From assembly GCA_020284085.1 (NCBI GenBank), contig JACEVL010001642.1, positions 343,001-407,000 on the forward strand: 64,000 bases of DNA, written 5' to 3'. This stretch comes from Aporrectodea caliginosa (Eukaryota > Annelida > Clitellata > Crassiclitellata > Lumbricidae). The position numbers were made by a program, and so were the translations under genes. Below, in pieces: positions 11,462 through 22,100 of this stretch. The notes under the pieces were generated by a model. It did no database searches, was not told the DNA's origin, and saw only the letters and a list, made by a program, of their open reading frames with translations. How positions within the stretch are numbered: position 1 is the stretch's first letter; each line of letters begins with the position of its first letter.

Positions 11462-12300
11462 CAAAGAATGAAATATGGTCGCAAACTTAAATTCTAATCA
11501 TATTTATTTCAAGTAAAATTAGAAGAAAAAAACGTAGGCTAAGGTAAACATGAAAGTTTGCAATAAAGGCAAATAGGGTGATTCCACGTCAAATCAACAC
11601 ACTTTAGGAAAAAATGAACGTGACCCTCTCCAATTTTTTTAAAATTTGGTGTGGTGATAAACCACTGTGAAAAACTTTCAAAACCAGAATTTTAGATTTT
11701 TGGGTCAACCGGTGTCCGAGATATGGGTCAATGAAATTGACCAAAATGGGTCGATTTCCACTGACCGGCCAATGTTCAAACTGCTGTATCTCAGCTTCTA
11801 TTGCACCTAGAGACACAATTAAAATACCAAATTGAAGGTATTAAATAGCTCTATCTGAGCAAAGCACTCAAGACACGTTCATATTTAGTAAAAAATTATG
11901 AGCAACTGTAACCTAATAACACTGACCTAGGTCATTTTGTCCACTCAGAATGTTATCAATTTTTTTACATGCAAAGCTTTCAGTGTTCTTAACAATTTAT
12001 GAAAATTTCAGAGTGGGCACTCTGGTAGTTTTTTTACAGTGATTTTTTAAAGGTACAGTCATAGTCACAATTCGTGACCGATGATATTCCTTCAATGTTG
12101 GACTGCTGAATCCCAGCTGTTAACACCAATTTACAATTTGATGTTCTAGCATTATCTCACACAGCATGCAGAACAAAATTTAGGCTTACTTACATGCTTA
12201 CTTATTTACTTATTAAAATGAAATCTTGTTTAAATTCTGGATTTCATAGTAGACCTTTTTCCAACATTGGAGATTTGTGTTAGGTACAAATATCTATCTA
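11462..12300. other. No gene; possible end of an unidentified DNA element at 11576
   Basis: From 11576 the sequence GGGTGATTCCACGTC followed by AT-rich text resembles a DNA-transposon end known to me from other animals, but I could not find the matching far terminus. No coding frame of note. Confidence 0.4.
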
Positions 12301-12309
12301 TCGAATCTA

Positions 12310-12690
12310 TGAAATTTATATAGCGCCCATTCAAGATGACCACTCAGAGGCGCTGCGTTGACCCAGGCCCGGTCAAAAAGGAAAGTCTTAGTAGTTTATA
12401 AAAAGAGCCACAGAGGTCTCACAGGTGAGAATGCAGGTCAGAGGGGAGGCTATTCCAAAGAGAAGGACCCACTTCTTTTACCATTCCTCTGGAGTGGTAA
12501 GAGCAGTGAGAGAACAGGATGCAAATTTAAAAAAACAGGATGCAAGTAGAGACTCCACAGCAACTATAAAGAGGATAATATTATAGAGAAGTGGCCCAAG
12601 AACAGAACCTGGGGGGACCAAATGGAGAAGGACACCAAGGCAAGCGAGATGAGTGAAAAGGCGCTCCAAAAGATAGGAAGAAATCTAGGA
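12310..12690 (-). pseudogene. L2-type LINE remnant, internally deleted
   Basis: The plus strand begins with GAAATTTATATAGCGCC, the complement of the L2-style GGCGCTATATAAATTTC 3' end. Reading the minus strand from 12669, the translation contains VPPGSVLGPLLYNI, an RT motif. Most of the RT between these parts is missing, so the copy suffered a large internal deletion. Confidence 0.72.
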
Positions 12691-12889
12691 GTGCTAATTT
12701 TTATTACATTCTAAATCATGCTTCATTTCCAACAATGATTTCTGCAATTTTGTGAAATTTTGACTGAGATTTTATTAAATCATTTAACTTTAAGAACACA
12801 TGCAGATTCTGTCGCTCTGATCAAGTTTTCAAGCAGCTTTCTTATGCGGTGATCATGATTTTGATTTAAGGCAGTATTTTAAATTACTC

Positions 12890-13411
12890 CTCACAGCTTT
12901 CAACAATGGTTTCTGTCCAAAAACAAAGTTGTAGAACTCCGCACATGTCATTCTAAAAATTGTTTTCACAGGCAATTCAGGTTCGACGAGTTCCACACAT
13001 TCTGTCAGTACATAGGTTCTTCATTATAGAAAAGAGTCTTTCAACTGGTGGAACATTTCTCACTGGCACCGACAACACAAGCTCAATAAGTTTTTGCAAG
13101 TCTGAACAGTTCATTGCTTAAAAAACTTCAACCCATTTCAGATCTGTACCTTTGTCTGGCATGATGCTTATAGGCTAAGCTTCTGCAAAACTGCTTGAAG
13201 GTAAGTAAACTCATAAAGCTCATCTCCGTCACCAATCGAAGAATAGTTAGCAGTAGTTAGCACGGGTATTGTGTTTTAAGTCACAACATTTAGTTCGTTT
13301 GGTCACAAATTTGAAAGTCGGAACATTTGGCTGTCCCGACTAGGTCAAGTCGGGACACGGGACATTTGCCTCGAAATTGGGACGTTCCCGGGACGGGTGG
13401 AACCCTAATTG
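12890..13411 (-). pseudogene. hAT transposase remnant (dimerisation region) with one terminus
   Basis: On the minus strand about 13090-12960 the translation reads LQKLIELVLSVPVRNVPPVE then RLFSIMKNLCTDRM, the hAT C-terminal dimerisation motif (SVPVSNAxVERxFSxM in relatives). At 13385-13411 the plus strand reads GGGACGGGTGGAACCCTAA, a candidate hAT end on the 5' side of the reading direction. The other end was not found. Frameshifts and stops are present. Confidence 0.68.
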
Positions 13412-13426
13412 GAGGGCATAATTTTA

Positions 13427-13680
13427 CAGGGCTTTGTCCTGGTTTTCTTCCAAGGTTTTCATGTATTTCTACCCTTCTACATCCCTGGGGGTATTTTCAG
13501 GGCTTTGCCCTGGTTTTGTCGAGACTTTCATGTATTTTTACCATTCTATATCGCTGCCCTCATCATGTGTTTAATTCAAATTACTATTTTTTTGCAGGGC
13601 TTTGCCCTGGTTTTGTTCCAAGGCTTTCATGGATTTCTACCCTTCTATATCTTTCCCACCCTGTATGACGAATCCACTTA
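13427..13680 (+). repeat. Three degenerate tandem units starting CAGGGCTTTG(C/T)CCTG
   Basis: Units start at 13427, 13498 and 13595 (spacings 71 and 97 bp). Each begins with the near-palindrome CAGGGCTTTGCCCTG and carries TTTCATG and TTCTA blocks. They give an open 90-codon frame rich in LQGF and FLPFYI, but this is a by-product of the repeat, not a supported gene. Confidence 0.75.
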
Positions 13681-14240
13681 ATTTACATATTTAGCCCTGC
13701 CTTTGTATGACGTGCTTTGTTCAAGTGGTCGGTCAAGAGAAATGACAGGCGTAATTGTTCATGGGATTGAATGTAAACATATGTGAACTTAAAATGTCCA
13801 TATCTTGGAAACAAAATGACATTTTTAACTGAAAATCGTTAACCTAGAAATTCGCAATAGAACGTTCTGTAAAAATTTTGTATCGCTACAGGGTTGCATT
13901 TTTAGTGAGAGAGACAGATATATACTTATATAAATGACAAACTTGCAACTTGCAGGAATATATTTTAGATGCCACAAGAAATTAATACTCGACACATGCT
14001 GTCTTTTAATAATATCAATATTGGACTCATTAAACTGGTTGCCTATTTAAAATTCTGTTTAAAATCTGCTATAGTTCACAAAACATTGCACTGAAATCAG
14101 CCGACCTAACTCCACTCCCTGCTCATCTCTCATAACATCAACTATTGCACTCAACAGGTACCCATATCTTGCTGTGCCTCACACCAAAACTGTGTTGGGT
14201 TCTTCGACATTATCGGTGGCTGGTCCAAAGCTTTGGAATT

Positions 14241-14730
14241 CATTCATTCATTCATTCATTCAGGAGATTTATATAGCACCTCTTCAAGGTAACTACTCAG
14301 AGGTGCTCCCGACTCCAGCACGGCCAAAAGAACAGTTTTCAGGTTAACATAGAATAAGTCAGAGAGCGTTCTGGGAATCAGACGCAATTCCAAGGGCAGC
14401 CCATTCCAGACGGTTGGGCCCACCACTGAGAAAGCACGATTTTGCATAGCAGCTGTGCAGGCAAACGGGACTGTAAGCACCCCCTCTCAGAGGAGCGAAG
14501 GGAGCGACTACCCAGTGTAAGGTTTCCAGCATGTAGTTGGATACATGGCCGAATTTGGGTATTCGGCCAATAAGGCGCGCCGCAGAGCGGAGCACCCGGT
14601 CGAGGCACGCCAACCAACAAGACGGTAGGCCGGAGAAAAGAGAAGAGCAGTCGAGCACAGACAAAGGAATGCAGTAGACTGGTTGCAGCACTGGGAGTCA
14701 GCGACCGTGCGACGGTCTGCAAAAACTGGG
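14241..14730 (-). pseudogene. L2-type LINE, minus strand, nested
   Basis: The plus strand starts with a CATTCATTCATTCATTCA tail followed by GGAGATTTATATAGCACC, the complement of an L2-style 3' end. Minus-strand frames give FGHVSNYMLETLHW, AARLIGRIPK, FSVVGPTVWNGLPLELR and a SLLHSFVCARL motif. It is strongly 5'-truncated (about 490 bp) and frameshifted. It inserted into the plus-strand LINE at 13960-14900. Confidence 0.8.
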
Positions 14731-14748
14731 AATTGAATTCCCAGTTTT
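14722..14748. repeat. Perfect 13-bp hairpin, 1-nt loop
   Basis: AAAACTGGGAATT, then G, then AATTCCCAGTTTT. It lies at the right junction of the nested L2 copy. Confidence 0.9.
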
Positions 14749-14899
14749 GTACGTTCTGTCAATTATCTAATGTCATTCAGAACTTAACTTAAAAGTCATC
14801 TATTTCATCTTGCTTACCATTCATAGCTTGACTTCTGGTTTCTCAGACTCAACAGATTTTAACCTGGCTTCCTTAATGGCTTATGACTTTGATTATGAT

Positions 14900-15032
14900 T
14901 TCACTTGACGCAACCATCAATTGATGTTTCACGCATCATGATAACAACACTATACTAGTCATTGTCTAATGCCACTTTTGGTCCTGTCAAATCCTGATAG
15001 AGCTGATACAGCAAATCAGAAAGCACTGTTAC
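14900..15032 (-). other. PGAP3 intron sequence flanking the exon
   Basis: No element recognised. It includes the donor side of the exon at 15033. Confidence 0.6.
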
Positions 15033-15167
15033 CTTCAGCAGAACAATTAGCTGCATAGCACTCTTTAAGACACTTGTTGAAGGTCCAAGATTTGTCCCCT
15101 GTAGAAGCAACTACTAGATCCACGAAACCAGTAAGAGTGTACACAACTGTAGCAAGAAGTCCAACTT
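15033..15167 (-). CDS. PGAP3: PGAP3, N-terminal coding exon
   Basis: A 135-bp exon with a CTCTTGCAG acceptor (15168-15176) and a GAAG|GTAACA donor at 15032. It encodes a hydrophobic stretch (VGLLATVVYTLTGFVDLVVA) that looks like the core of a signal peptide, then ASTGDKSWTFNKCLKECY and AANCSAE. The spacing of the cysteines (CLKECYxxNCS) matches the start of the mature lumenal domain of PGAP3 (CxxxCxxxNCS). The exon ends in phase 1 and joins in frame to the exon at 7759-7898. The initiator Met is not in this exon (stops precede it in frame), so at least one short 5' exon lies upstream. I could not place that exon. Confidence 0.88.
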
Positions 15168-15342
15168 CTGCAAGAGATAAATAAAATAATTATTAAATCA
15201 AATAAATGTATTCTCTTCATAATTCTCTCTAATGCCTATTAAAATTAATTAACACAGACCAAATAAAAACAAAACAAACCACAACTTAACAGTTGCACAA
15301 GCATCAGCTGCACAGGCATAAGCATCAGCTGAAATAGACCAA
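15168..15342. other. No element recognised
   Basis: AT-rich intronic or 5' sequence upstream of the PGAP3 exon; AAGCATCAGCTG is repeated about 30 bp apart. Confidence 0.5.
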
Positions 15343-15350
15343 CATGTGTT

Positions 15351-16045
15351 CAGACCCTTAGCCAGCCACCCGTCCACCCGCCTAAAGGACGGGTGGAAAT
15401 GATTTTGGACGGGCATAAATTGTGTTAAATGATGTCCGTCTATTTGGGCAGATTATAATCCAGACGGCAGTCACAGTTCAATTAACCTAGGCCTACTGCT
15501 CAATTACTCTATCTCGTAAAGGCCGCATTTAATTACATTGGAAACCGCAGAAGGGTTAAACCTTTCGATACAATTGGAAACTTTTACAATAGGCCATTCA
15601 CTTGGGTTGTTAAGGACTTAAGGTCCTTCCTTTTCACAGCCTGTCACAGTTGTCAATCAATGAAATGCAGACCCTTAGCCAGCCACCCGTTCAAAGGATG
15701 AGTGAAAATTATTTTGGAGGGGCATAAATGTGATCAAAACCTATATGTCATTCAGTGTAGGGTAGGGGCATTGCCGTCAGACTAGAACGGTCGTGGCTTT
15801 TGGACGGGCTACTCTTTATTTCATTTAGGCACAAGTTTACGCTTACAATTACATAAGTATTGTAACTCATGGACTTACCTACTTCATAATTCCTTTGTAG
15901 TTTTAAAGTGATAATTCTTGTTAGATACATAGCATTATGTAACTAAAATGTTTTGAGTATTAACCTAGTACAATATGCATATATTACAATATCTTTCTGA
16001 TGTCTCATGTATTGTGCTACAAAACACATGCAGGCTAAGGGCCTG
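15351..16045. mobile_element. hAT-type element, 8-bp TSD CATGTGTT
   Basis: Ends CAGACCCTTAGCC and GGCTAAGGGCCTG (one mismatch); flanks CATGTGTT at 15343-15350 and 16046-16053 are identical. A second copy of the left terminus (CAGACCCTTAGCCAGCCACC) lies internally at about 15669, so the element contains a duplicated left end. No transposase is recognisable. Confidence 0.9.
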
Positions 16046-16377
16046 CATGTGTTTAAATCATTTTTTTTATTAACTACTCAGTAATGACTTCATTATTTGT
16101 ATCAACTGAGCACAGCAAATTTCACACTGTAACTATTTATAAAAATCCAAATATAGAGCCAATAATATTCAACCTAATTTGAAGGTTCTGGCAGACCATC
16201 AACAATATACAAGGTATCATTTGCCTTCAGGGTACCACAGGGATCCATCCTTCATACTATGAATTGTAATCATACTGCGGTGTGTCAGTTTGAAACAACA
16301 CACAAAGATTATTATTATTATTATTGTTTCATTCAACAGATTCACTGCAAATGATGCACAGCTCCAGAATTTTAGGA

Positions 16378-16584
16378 ATTTTGTAGCACAATACATGAGA
16401 CATCAGAAAGATATTGTAATATATGCATATTGTACTAGGTTAATACTCAAAACATTTTAGTTAAATAATGCTATGTATCTAACAAGAATTATCACTTTAA
16501 AACTACCAAGGAATTATGAAGTAGGTAAGTCCATGAGTTACAATACTTATGTAATTGTAAGCGTAAACTTGTGCCTAAATGGAT
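16378..16584. repeat. Inverted partial copy of the neighbouring hAT element
   Basis: This 200-bp block is the reverse complement of 15823-16024 with only a few differences. It lacks the outer terminus. The two arms form a foldback with a loop of about 355 bp. Confidence 0.9.
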
Positions 16585-16589
16585 AAATG

Positions 16590-17480
16590 GAAATGTGACT
16601 TAGAGTAATTATAATATTGCTTGTCCTAATTATGCAAATGAAGTAATAACTTATCATGGTTAGTATTCATTCTTATATTTATCTATTGCACAACAAAAGT
16701 TTAAAAATTCTTGAGCATTGTTGGAACGACCTGCGCATGCGTCACCCTTCCAGTATATGTGCCAACATGGTGACAGCGACTGCTTTCAATTGTGTAGTTC
16801 AATTGTAACGACCGTTGAGAACGGGTTACAGAAATTTATTTTAATTACTATTGTATCTGACGACGGCTTGTGTGGTCTTTGAGGACGAACGTTGATCGAC
16901 GGTCACTTTATTGATTTAATTGGTTCTCACGCGGCAATGTTTGTTTAATTAGATAAGCGGCGTAGATTCGCCACTTCAATGGAAGACAGACTTGGCCAGT
17001 TTCCTGGGAATGATAGCATCGTAGGTGGACGGAACAATAGGCTTATTTCCGTTGACTAATCACGTTGACGGGGAAACTTAAAAGAGATATCGCCATTGTT
17101 TTCTCGGTCTCAGTGATTCGAGCAGGCCTTTGGTCTCACGGTCACCGCCGGGCTGAATTAACTTTAAAGAGACACCGCTTACTATTATAACGAGACATAC
17201 GACGACACTTACAAATAATAATCGAGCAACTTGAAAGGTATTCCGCTGTCGCAGGTGTTGAGATTAGAGCCTGGGATCTTTGCGTCGTTTGAGATAAGCG
17301 ACTGAGATTCACGTTTCGGATGTTTTCTTTCCCATGAAACTTGAAAGGACGGCTGGATGAGAAGTTGGCAGTTGAAGCTGAACGTGTAGTCTTCATGGGC
17401 GGACCACAATAGTATAAAATGCCGAGTGCGCAGACTCAAAGAAGATCGGACGGAAGAACGGACGTCGGACGTGAAACTCT
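16590..17480 (+). other. Unassigned GC-richer block with a TATA-like box
   Basis: Composition shifts to GC-richer, CpG-bearing sequence (GCGCATGCG at 16732). TATAAAATG occurs at 17413 with a purine-rich run after it. The block continues beyond the hAT insertion to about 18440. It may be an LTR or a promoter of some element or gene, but no terminal repeats or coding exon could be established. Confidence 0.35.
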
Positions 17481-17488
17481 GCCTAGAG

Positions 17489-18229
17489 CAATGGTTCTTA
17501 ACCTTTTCAAGGGAGCCGAACCCCAAAAGAAATCTATGACCACTCACCGAACCCTCAAGTTTGAACAATAATTTCTTAACTAATGGGAACAAAAGGAAAT
17601 GAAAAATTGTACCAAAATGTGATACAATATTAATACATTCAATACATGAACTCCTAACAGTTAACTAACCGTACCAACACTACCAATTGCATCTTAATGT
17701 GCCCTTTGTTGTTGCCGTGTGGAAACAATGTGAGAAATGCGTGGCTCTGTTTTGGAAAGACTCACTCTCATGTCATTTTCGCAATCAAGCCTGCTCCTTT
17801 TCTTGGATTTAATCTCCACCAATTTTGAGAATCCTTGCTCACAGAGATATGATGTGACAAACGGTGTGAGGATTTCAAGGGCAGCTTTAGCAATGCGAGG
17901 ATATCCTTCCATTTGGCGGCACCAAAATCTTATCGGTAATACCTTACGTCACAGAATGATGGCTGCCGGTGTTAATTATCGGGAGGTGCAGTAAGACATA
18001 ACTAAGGTTAACAGGATGAACAACTTTAATTTTCATAAGGTATGGCCTGGTAGGCAATCTATTTCAAACAAAATTTATTAAATAAAAGTCAAAAAATAAA
18101 AATAAAATAGCAAATGATTTTTCACTCACACTCACTGACCCTGAATATGTATATATTTCAGAGGACCTCTGCCGAACCTCTGGCACTGGCTCACCGAACC
18201 CCAGTCGAACACTGGTTAAGAAACACTTG
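17489..18229 (-). mobile_element. hAT element with transposase remnant, TSD GCCTAGAG
   Basis: Ends CAATGGTTCTTAACC and GGTTAAGAAACACTT(G); flanks GCCTAGAG at 17481-17488 and 18229-18236. One base at the right end is ambiguous between TSD and terminus. GAACC(C/T)C motifs sit just inside both ends. It carries the C-terminal end of a hAT transposase on the minus strand, so it is an internally deleted copy of an autonomous element. Confidence 0.88.
17694..17912 (-). pseudogene. hAT transposase C-terminus (ZBED5/SCAND3-like type)
   Basis: 72 codons reading PRIAKAALEILTPFVTSYLC, then EQGFSKLVEIKSKKRSRLDC and MRVSLSKTEPRI. This is the dimerisation end of the hAT lineage that also gave rise to domesticated ZBED5/FAM200-like proteins (TTYLCExGFSxLxxIKxKxRxRL). 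The catalytic parts are absent. It ends at a stop near 17694. Confidence 0.85.
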
Positions 18230-18444
18230 CCTAGAGATTAGGACGTCGCGAGTCTTTGTGACCGTGTTGCGAGGTTGATTCGTCTGCTCGTCGAAGTAAA
18301 ACCAATTCGTGCAAAATATTAAATTTCGTCTTTGCTTTGGGGAGATTTCTTTCGTGGTTCGTCTCCACGTGTCCATCGACTTTTATGAGAAAGACAAGCC
18401 GTCGCCGTTGTTACGCAGGTAGAAAGATTTGCTATAATAACGGG

Positions 18445-19735
18445 ACCAGTATGCCTTTCGTCCCACAGGTTCTACTACCTCTGCAATCATCTCTATACTG
18501 CATCACGCTTCAAGTCTCCTTCAAACAAATAATTACGTGTCCCTAATTTCGCTTGATTTTTCAAAAGCTTTCGACATGGTACGTCACTCAACTCTTGCCC
18601 TGAAGCTTTCATATCTTGACATTCCAGACTTTGTCTACAATTGGCTATTAAACTTTTTCAAGGATAGAGGGCATGTGACTAAATTCCAGGGGGTGAAATG
18701 AGACCACGCCCTTGCTGCGGACTATCAACGCTAGCAACGTAAAGGGTTCCGGGATTGGGCCTTCGTCTTATATCGTTAACGCTTCAGATCTTCAGCCGAT
18801 TCACCCCGAGAATCACATGGTAAAATATGCAGACGACACGTATCTACTAATTGGTTCTTCGATGCGGGGAACGATCAGTCTTGAACTTGCCTCTGTTAAG
18901 ACCTGGGCATCGCGTAACAATCTTCGACTGAATTCACAAAAATCAAGAGAAGTGATAACATCTCGTCGTCGGGATGTAAAAGTCCCAGAGTTGCTGGAGG
19001 GACTGGAAAGAGTAACTTCCATTAACATACTTGGAGTTATCCTGAGCTCCGATCTTCGAGTTACTACTCATGTAGACGCCACTCTTGCCTCCTGTGCCGG
19101 GTCTCTTCATGCCTTAAGAACGTTAAGGGCACATGGATTACCACCTGAGGCTCTACATGTAGTGACCAGAGCTACTACTGTCTCTAGGATGATGTACGCT
19201 GCCCCGGCCTGGTGGGGTTTTACAACCTCCACGGACCGGGCCAGGATTGAGCGTCTTTTGGCAAGGTGCCACCGATCAGGTTACCTAAGGGAAGACTCGC
19301 TAACTGCTGTTGAAATGGTGGACCAGGCTGATGATCGCCTCCTGGCTGCTGTCTCCAGAAACGACTTCCATGTTCTTCGGCCGCTTTTTCCTCCGATTAT
19401 TGATCGTCATTACAAAATGAGACCACGCCCTCACAACTTTGTGTTGCCCACTAAAGATGATAAACTTTTTACCTCACGAGTCCTGTATAAAAAGCCATCC
19501 TCAAACCACTAATGCTGATAAATTACTCATCCCACGTTACTCTCTCAATTAACTTAACAATTCATCAGGTAATAGTTGATAACAATTTGTTGCCTTATTG
19601 TCGCTCTAACATTGGCTTCTTGTTATGGTATATGGTACAATCATTCATTCATAACTTTTGTTAAATTGCAATGTACCTGATGGCGGTGTGACTATCAGTT
19701 TTTGTTACCAATAAAACGAATATAATATATAATAC
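18445..19735 (+). pseudogene. Jockey-like LINE, reverse transcriptase to 3' end
   Basis: RT begins abruptly at QYAFRPTGSTTSAI (18449), then SLDFSKAFDMVRHSTL (about 18555), a worn block, GSGIGPSSYIVNASDL (about 18750), catalytic KYADDTYLLIGSS (about 18825), ASRNNLRLNSQKS and the C-terminal TRATTVSRMMYAAPAWWGF and RPRPHNFVLPTKDDK, ending at a stop at 19510. The main frame 18712-19512 (266 codons) is open. A stop near 18700 separates it from the upstream part. The 3' end is AATAAAACGAATATAATATA. The copy is 5'-truncated and lacks the endonuclease. Fragments of the same family occur at 32865-33390 and, on the minus strand, at 41400-41740. Confidence 0.87.
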
Positions 19736-19739
19736 TTTA

Positions 19740-20265
19740 CTAGGAAGCGGGGAAGGGAAGACTGTTCATTAGAGTGGGATTGCTTTATGTAACCTTTCCT
19801 TACTCCAAATCAGTTTGATGTGTCAGTTTTTGAGTTGTAGTTTAGTTTAATTTGTTCTGTTCTCCTGGATTGGTAATTTGGTACGAAGGAGCAAGCTCTT
19901 ACAGATGAAGCCTCGTCTTGACTATAGAGAACTGAGTCGCAGAGATAAATGGCCTCTTAAGAGTGGATTGAACCCCAGACATGATGTCTCTTTCCTGCCC
20001 ATTGTTTCATCAACGGTTCCACGGCAACACGTCAAGCCTTCTGCGTCGGAGACGATGCCAGCGACATCTGTCGAGCGGCGGACGGGCGTAGCACAATTTT
20101 TAGAACTCACAGGATTGTTTCCGGAAGATTAGAATAAGAATACTTATGGTGCTATCAGGTAGAATTTGGTAATATTTGGTAACGGTAATAAAAAATACAT
20201 CCCTACTGAGAATTGTAATTTAGTCAAAGCAAGTCATGATGCAGGCAAACAAGGATCACTGCAGG
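19740..20265. other. No recognisable gene
   Basis: An 84-codon frame at 19878-20132 has no recognisable domain. No terminal repeats seen. Confidence 0.45.
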
Positions 20266-20269
20266 GCTG

Positions 20270-21015
20270 TACAACAAATTGTAAATGTAATGTAATGTAA
20301 ATTTTCAAAATTTCTCAACACCACACAAAAGCCGTGTTAGGGAGACCAGCTTATTCACCGGCGCTATATCACTTCAAATCGGCAATAGCCACCAAGTCAA
20401 ATCTGGGGAGGTCAAGCCAAGAAGACAGCATGGTGCTACTGAGGCAATCGGTGATGATGGTGGTCGTGTGGTGGCACGAGAGTAGAATCAGGATATGGTA
20501 ACTTGAAGATGTAAGTTTTCAGTCAAGATTAGAAATTAGCAGAGGAGAGGGCAAGCGAAGGAGAGGTTGAATTAATAGAAGAGATGAGAGGATGAGCAAA
20601 CTAGCAGATATCTCTTGAGAGTTCATTCATCAGAGCTTTGCAGCATAGAATAAGGCGCTGTGCAGAATTTCAGAGAGGAGACTGGAAGCCGAGATAAAGA
20701 TATGCGACTAGACCTGGGCAGTTGGATGGTGAATAGCTGGCAAATTATTTATGTAAGAGGGTTGAGAGGTTTGAAGGCGTTGTAGGTACGAAATACAATT
20801 TTATAATAGAAATGCTGAGGGACTTTTAGCGAATGGAGTTATTTGAGAACAGGGGCTATGTGATGGTGTCTGAGAGTTTTGGTGACTGAGCGGAAGAGAG
20901 CATTCTGGACTGTTGGCAGGCATTTCATTTGATAAGAGTCAATGTCGTAGAAAAGGGAATTACAGTAGTCGAGTTTTGAATTAACATTTGAGGCAGCTAT
21001 TGTGCATGCTTTCCA
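20270..21015 (-). pseudogene. CR1/L2-group LINE, minus strand, 3' end
   Basis: The plus strand starts with a TGTAATGTAATGTAA tail and GGCGCTATATCAC. At the 5' side, minus-strand translation from 21000 reads SKLDYCNSLFYDID, QNALFRSVTKTLRHHHIAPV and LK, matching the motif order in the LINE at 9640. The rest of the C-terminus is worn away. Confidence 0.78.
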
Positions 21016-21419
21016 TACCAGTATCTGGCGCAACAATTGGTGATAAGTGTTCTGGTGTCAAAATTTTGCGCAGAAACATTACAACATGAAAATTTAAATA
21101 AATATTTTACCTGCAGGTTTCTACAAGCTTATAGAATCGGGGACCTAAGTTTTCCCATATACCGCAACGTTTCGTCTTATACGCAGCATATTAAGGCATG
21201 TTACCATTGGCCGGACACAGCATATTTAGGGATATTGCCATTGGCTACAAGAAAACGGCCGCGCTCAGAGATTGGTGGACCTAAAATAAAGGCGGGCTAT
21301 GACGTAAAAATTAACAATGGCTGACCTAAAATGAACGCGGGCTATAAAAGTGTAGATGTAACTGTTTCATAAGATGTATTATGTCGTAGCGTTTATCTGT
21401 CTTTTAATGACGACACTGA

Positions 21420-21740
21420 CCCTAACCCTGACCCTAACAACGTAAAGTTTTATTTCACGTAAAGTATGATAACACTAACCCTAACCCTGATGCTAACCGA
21501 CCCTCACGACGTAAAGTTTTATTTCACGTAAAGTATGACGACACTAACCCTAACCCTGACCCTAACCGACCCTCACAACGTAAAGTTTTATTTCACGTTA
21601 ACTATGACGACACTAACCCTAACCCTGACCCTAACCGACCCTCACAACGTAAAGTTTTATTTCACGTAAAGTATGACGACACTCAACCCTAACCCTGACC
21701 CTAACTGACCCTCACGACGTAAACTTTTATTTGACCTAAA
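21420..21740 (+). repeat. 69-bp tandem repeat with telomere-like CCCTAA motifs
   Basis: CGTAAAGTTTTATTTCACGT recurs at 21441, 21510, 21579 and 21648, with a mutated copy at 21718 (steps 69, 69, 69, 70). Each unit contains ACTAACCCTAACCCTGACCC or a close variant, i.e. two to four CCCTAA-like hexamers. At 21770-21820 part of a unit (CGTCGTGAGGGTCG ... CAGGGTTAGG) appears in inverse orientation. Confidence 0.93.
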
Positions 21741-21820
21741 GTTTTAGAATCCACTTCGGTTAGGTTAAGGTTATATGTCGTTGTTACACGTCGTGAGGGT
21801 CGTTTACGGTCAGGGTTAGG

Positions 21821-22100
21821 GGGTGCGGGCCGAATCCCCGAAACCCGAATCCCCGAAAGTAATTTCGGCCGGATCCCCGAAATTGATTTTCTAAGTCCGA
21901 CCCGAATGAACATCATTAACAAATACATATTTGAATAGGCAGTGCATAGTATACATCAAGGCCACGCTAGGTCTCTGTCATGTTTACAATTTAACTTTGA
22001 ATTGCTCGGCCGCTTTCTAGAAAACGTTTTCGGGAAATCGGGCTTTTGTCTGTTTTCAGCGTTTTCGGGGATTCGGGTTTCGGGGATTCGGGCTGACCCC
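21821..22100. mobile_element. MITE with 8-bp TSD GGGTTAGG, inserted in telomere-like sequence
   Basis: Both ends carry CGAATCCCCGAAACCC and CGAATCCCCGAAA in inverse orientation (21831-21860 and 22060-22092). Flanks GGGTTAGG at 21813-21820 and 22101-22108 are identical, although the G run leaves a 1-base ambiguity. 280 bp, non-coding; hAT-like by TSD length. Confidence 0.82.

Larger units (their letters stand above)
13960..14900 (+). pseudogene. CR1-like LINE C-terminal fragment, split by a nested LINE
   Basis: Translated 13990-14240 shows worn C-terminal RT features (HSLLISHNIN and GWSKALEF, compare AGPKLWNSL in relatives), and 14733-14830 continues with LKSHLFHLAYHS, the usual FRxxLKTHLF ending. 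Between them lies a minus-strand L2 copy. GGAATTC occurs at the left junction and GAATTCC at the right junction. Confidence 0.65.

Noticed and set aside
13409..13681. 90- and 113-codon frames rich in LQGF and FLPFYI repeats
   Set aside because: They follow directly from a three-unit DNA tandem repeat, are open in more than one frame and have no gene context.
16721..16790. First exon of PGAP3 around ATGTTGGCACATATACTGG on the minus strand
   Set aside because: The only donor-like GT after it gives phase 2, whereas the exon at 15033 needs a phase 1 partner.
16721..18440. Solo LTR beginning TGTTGGAACG
   Set aside because: TG start and TATA box are suggestive, but no CA end with a matching target duplication could be found.
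21420..21740. True telomere or chromosome end
   Set aside because: CCCTAA motifs are embedded in a 69-bp unit and flanked by ordinary interspersed repeats on both sides.
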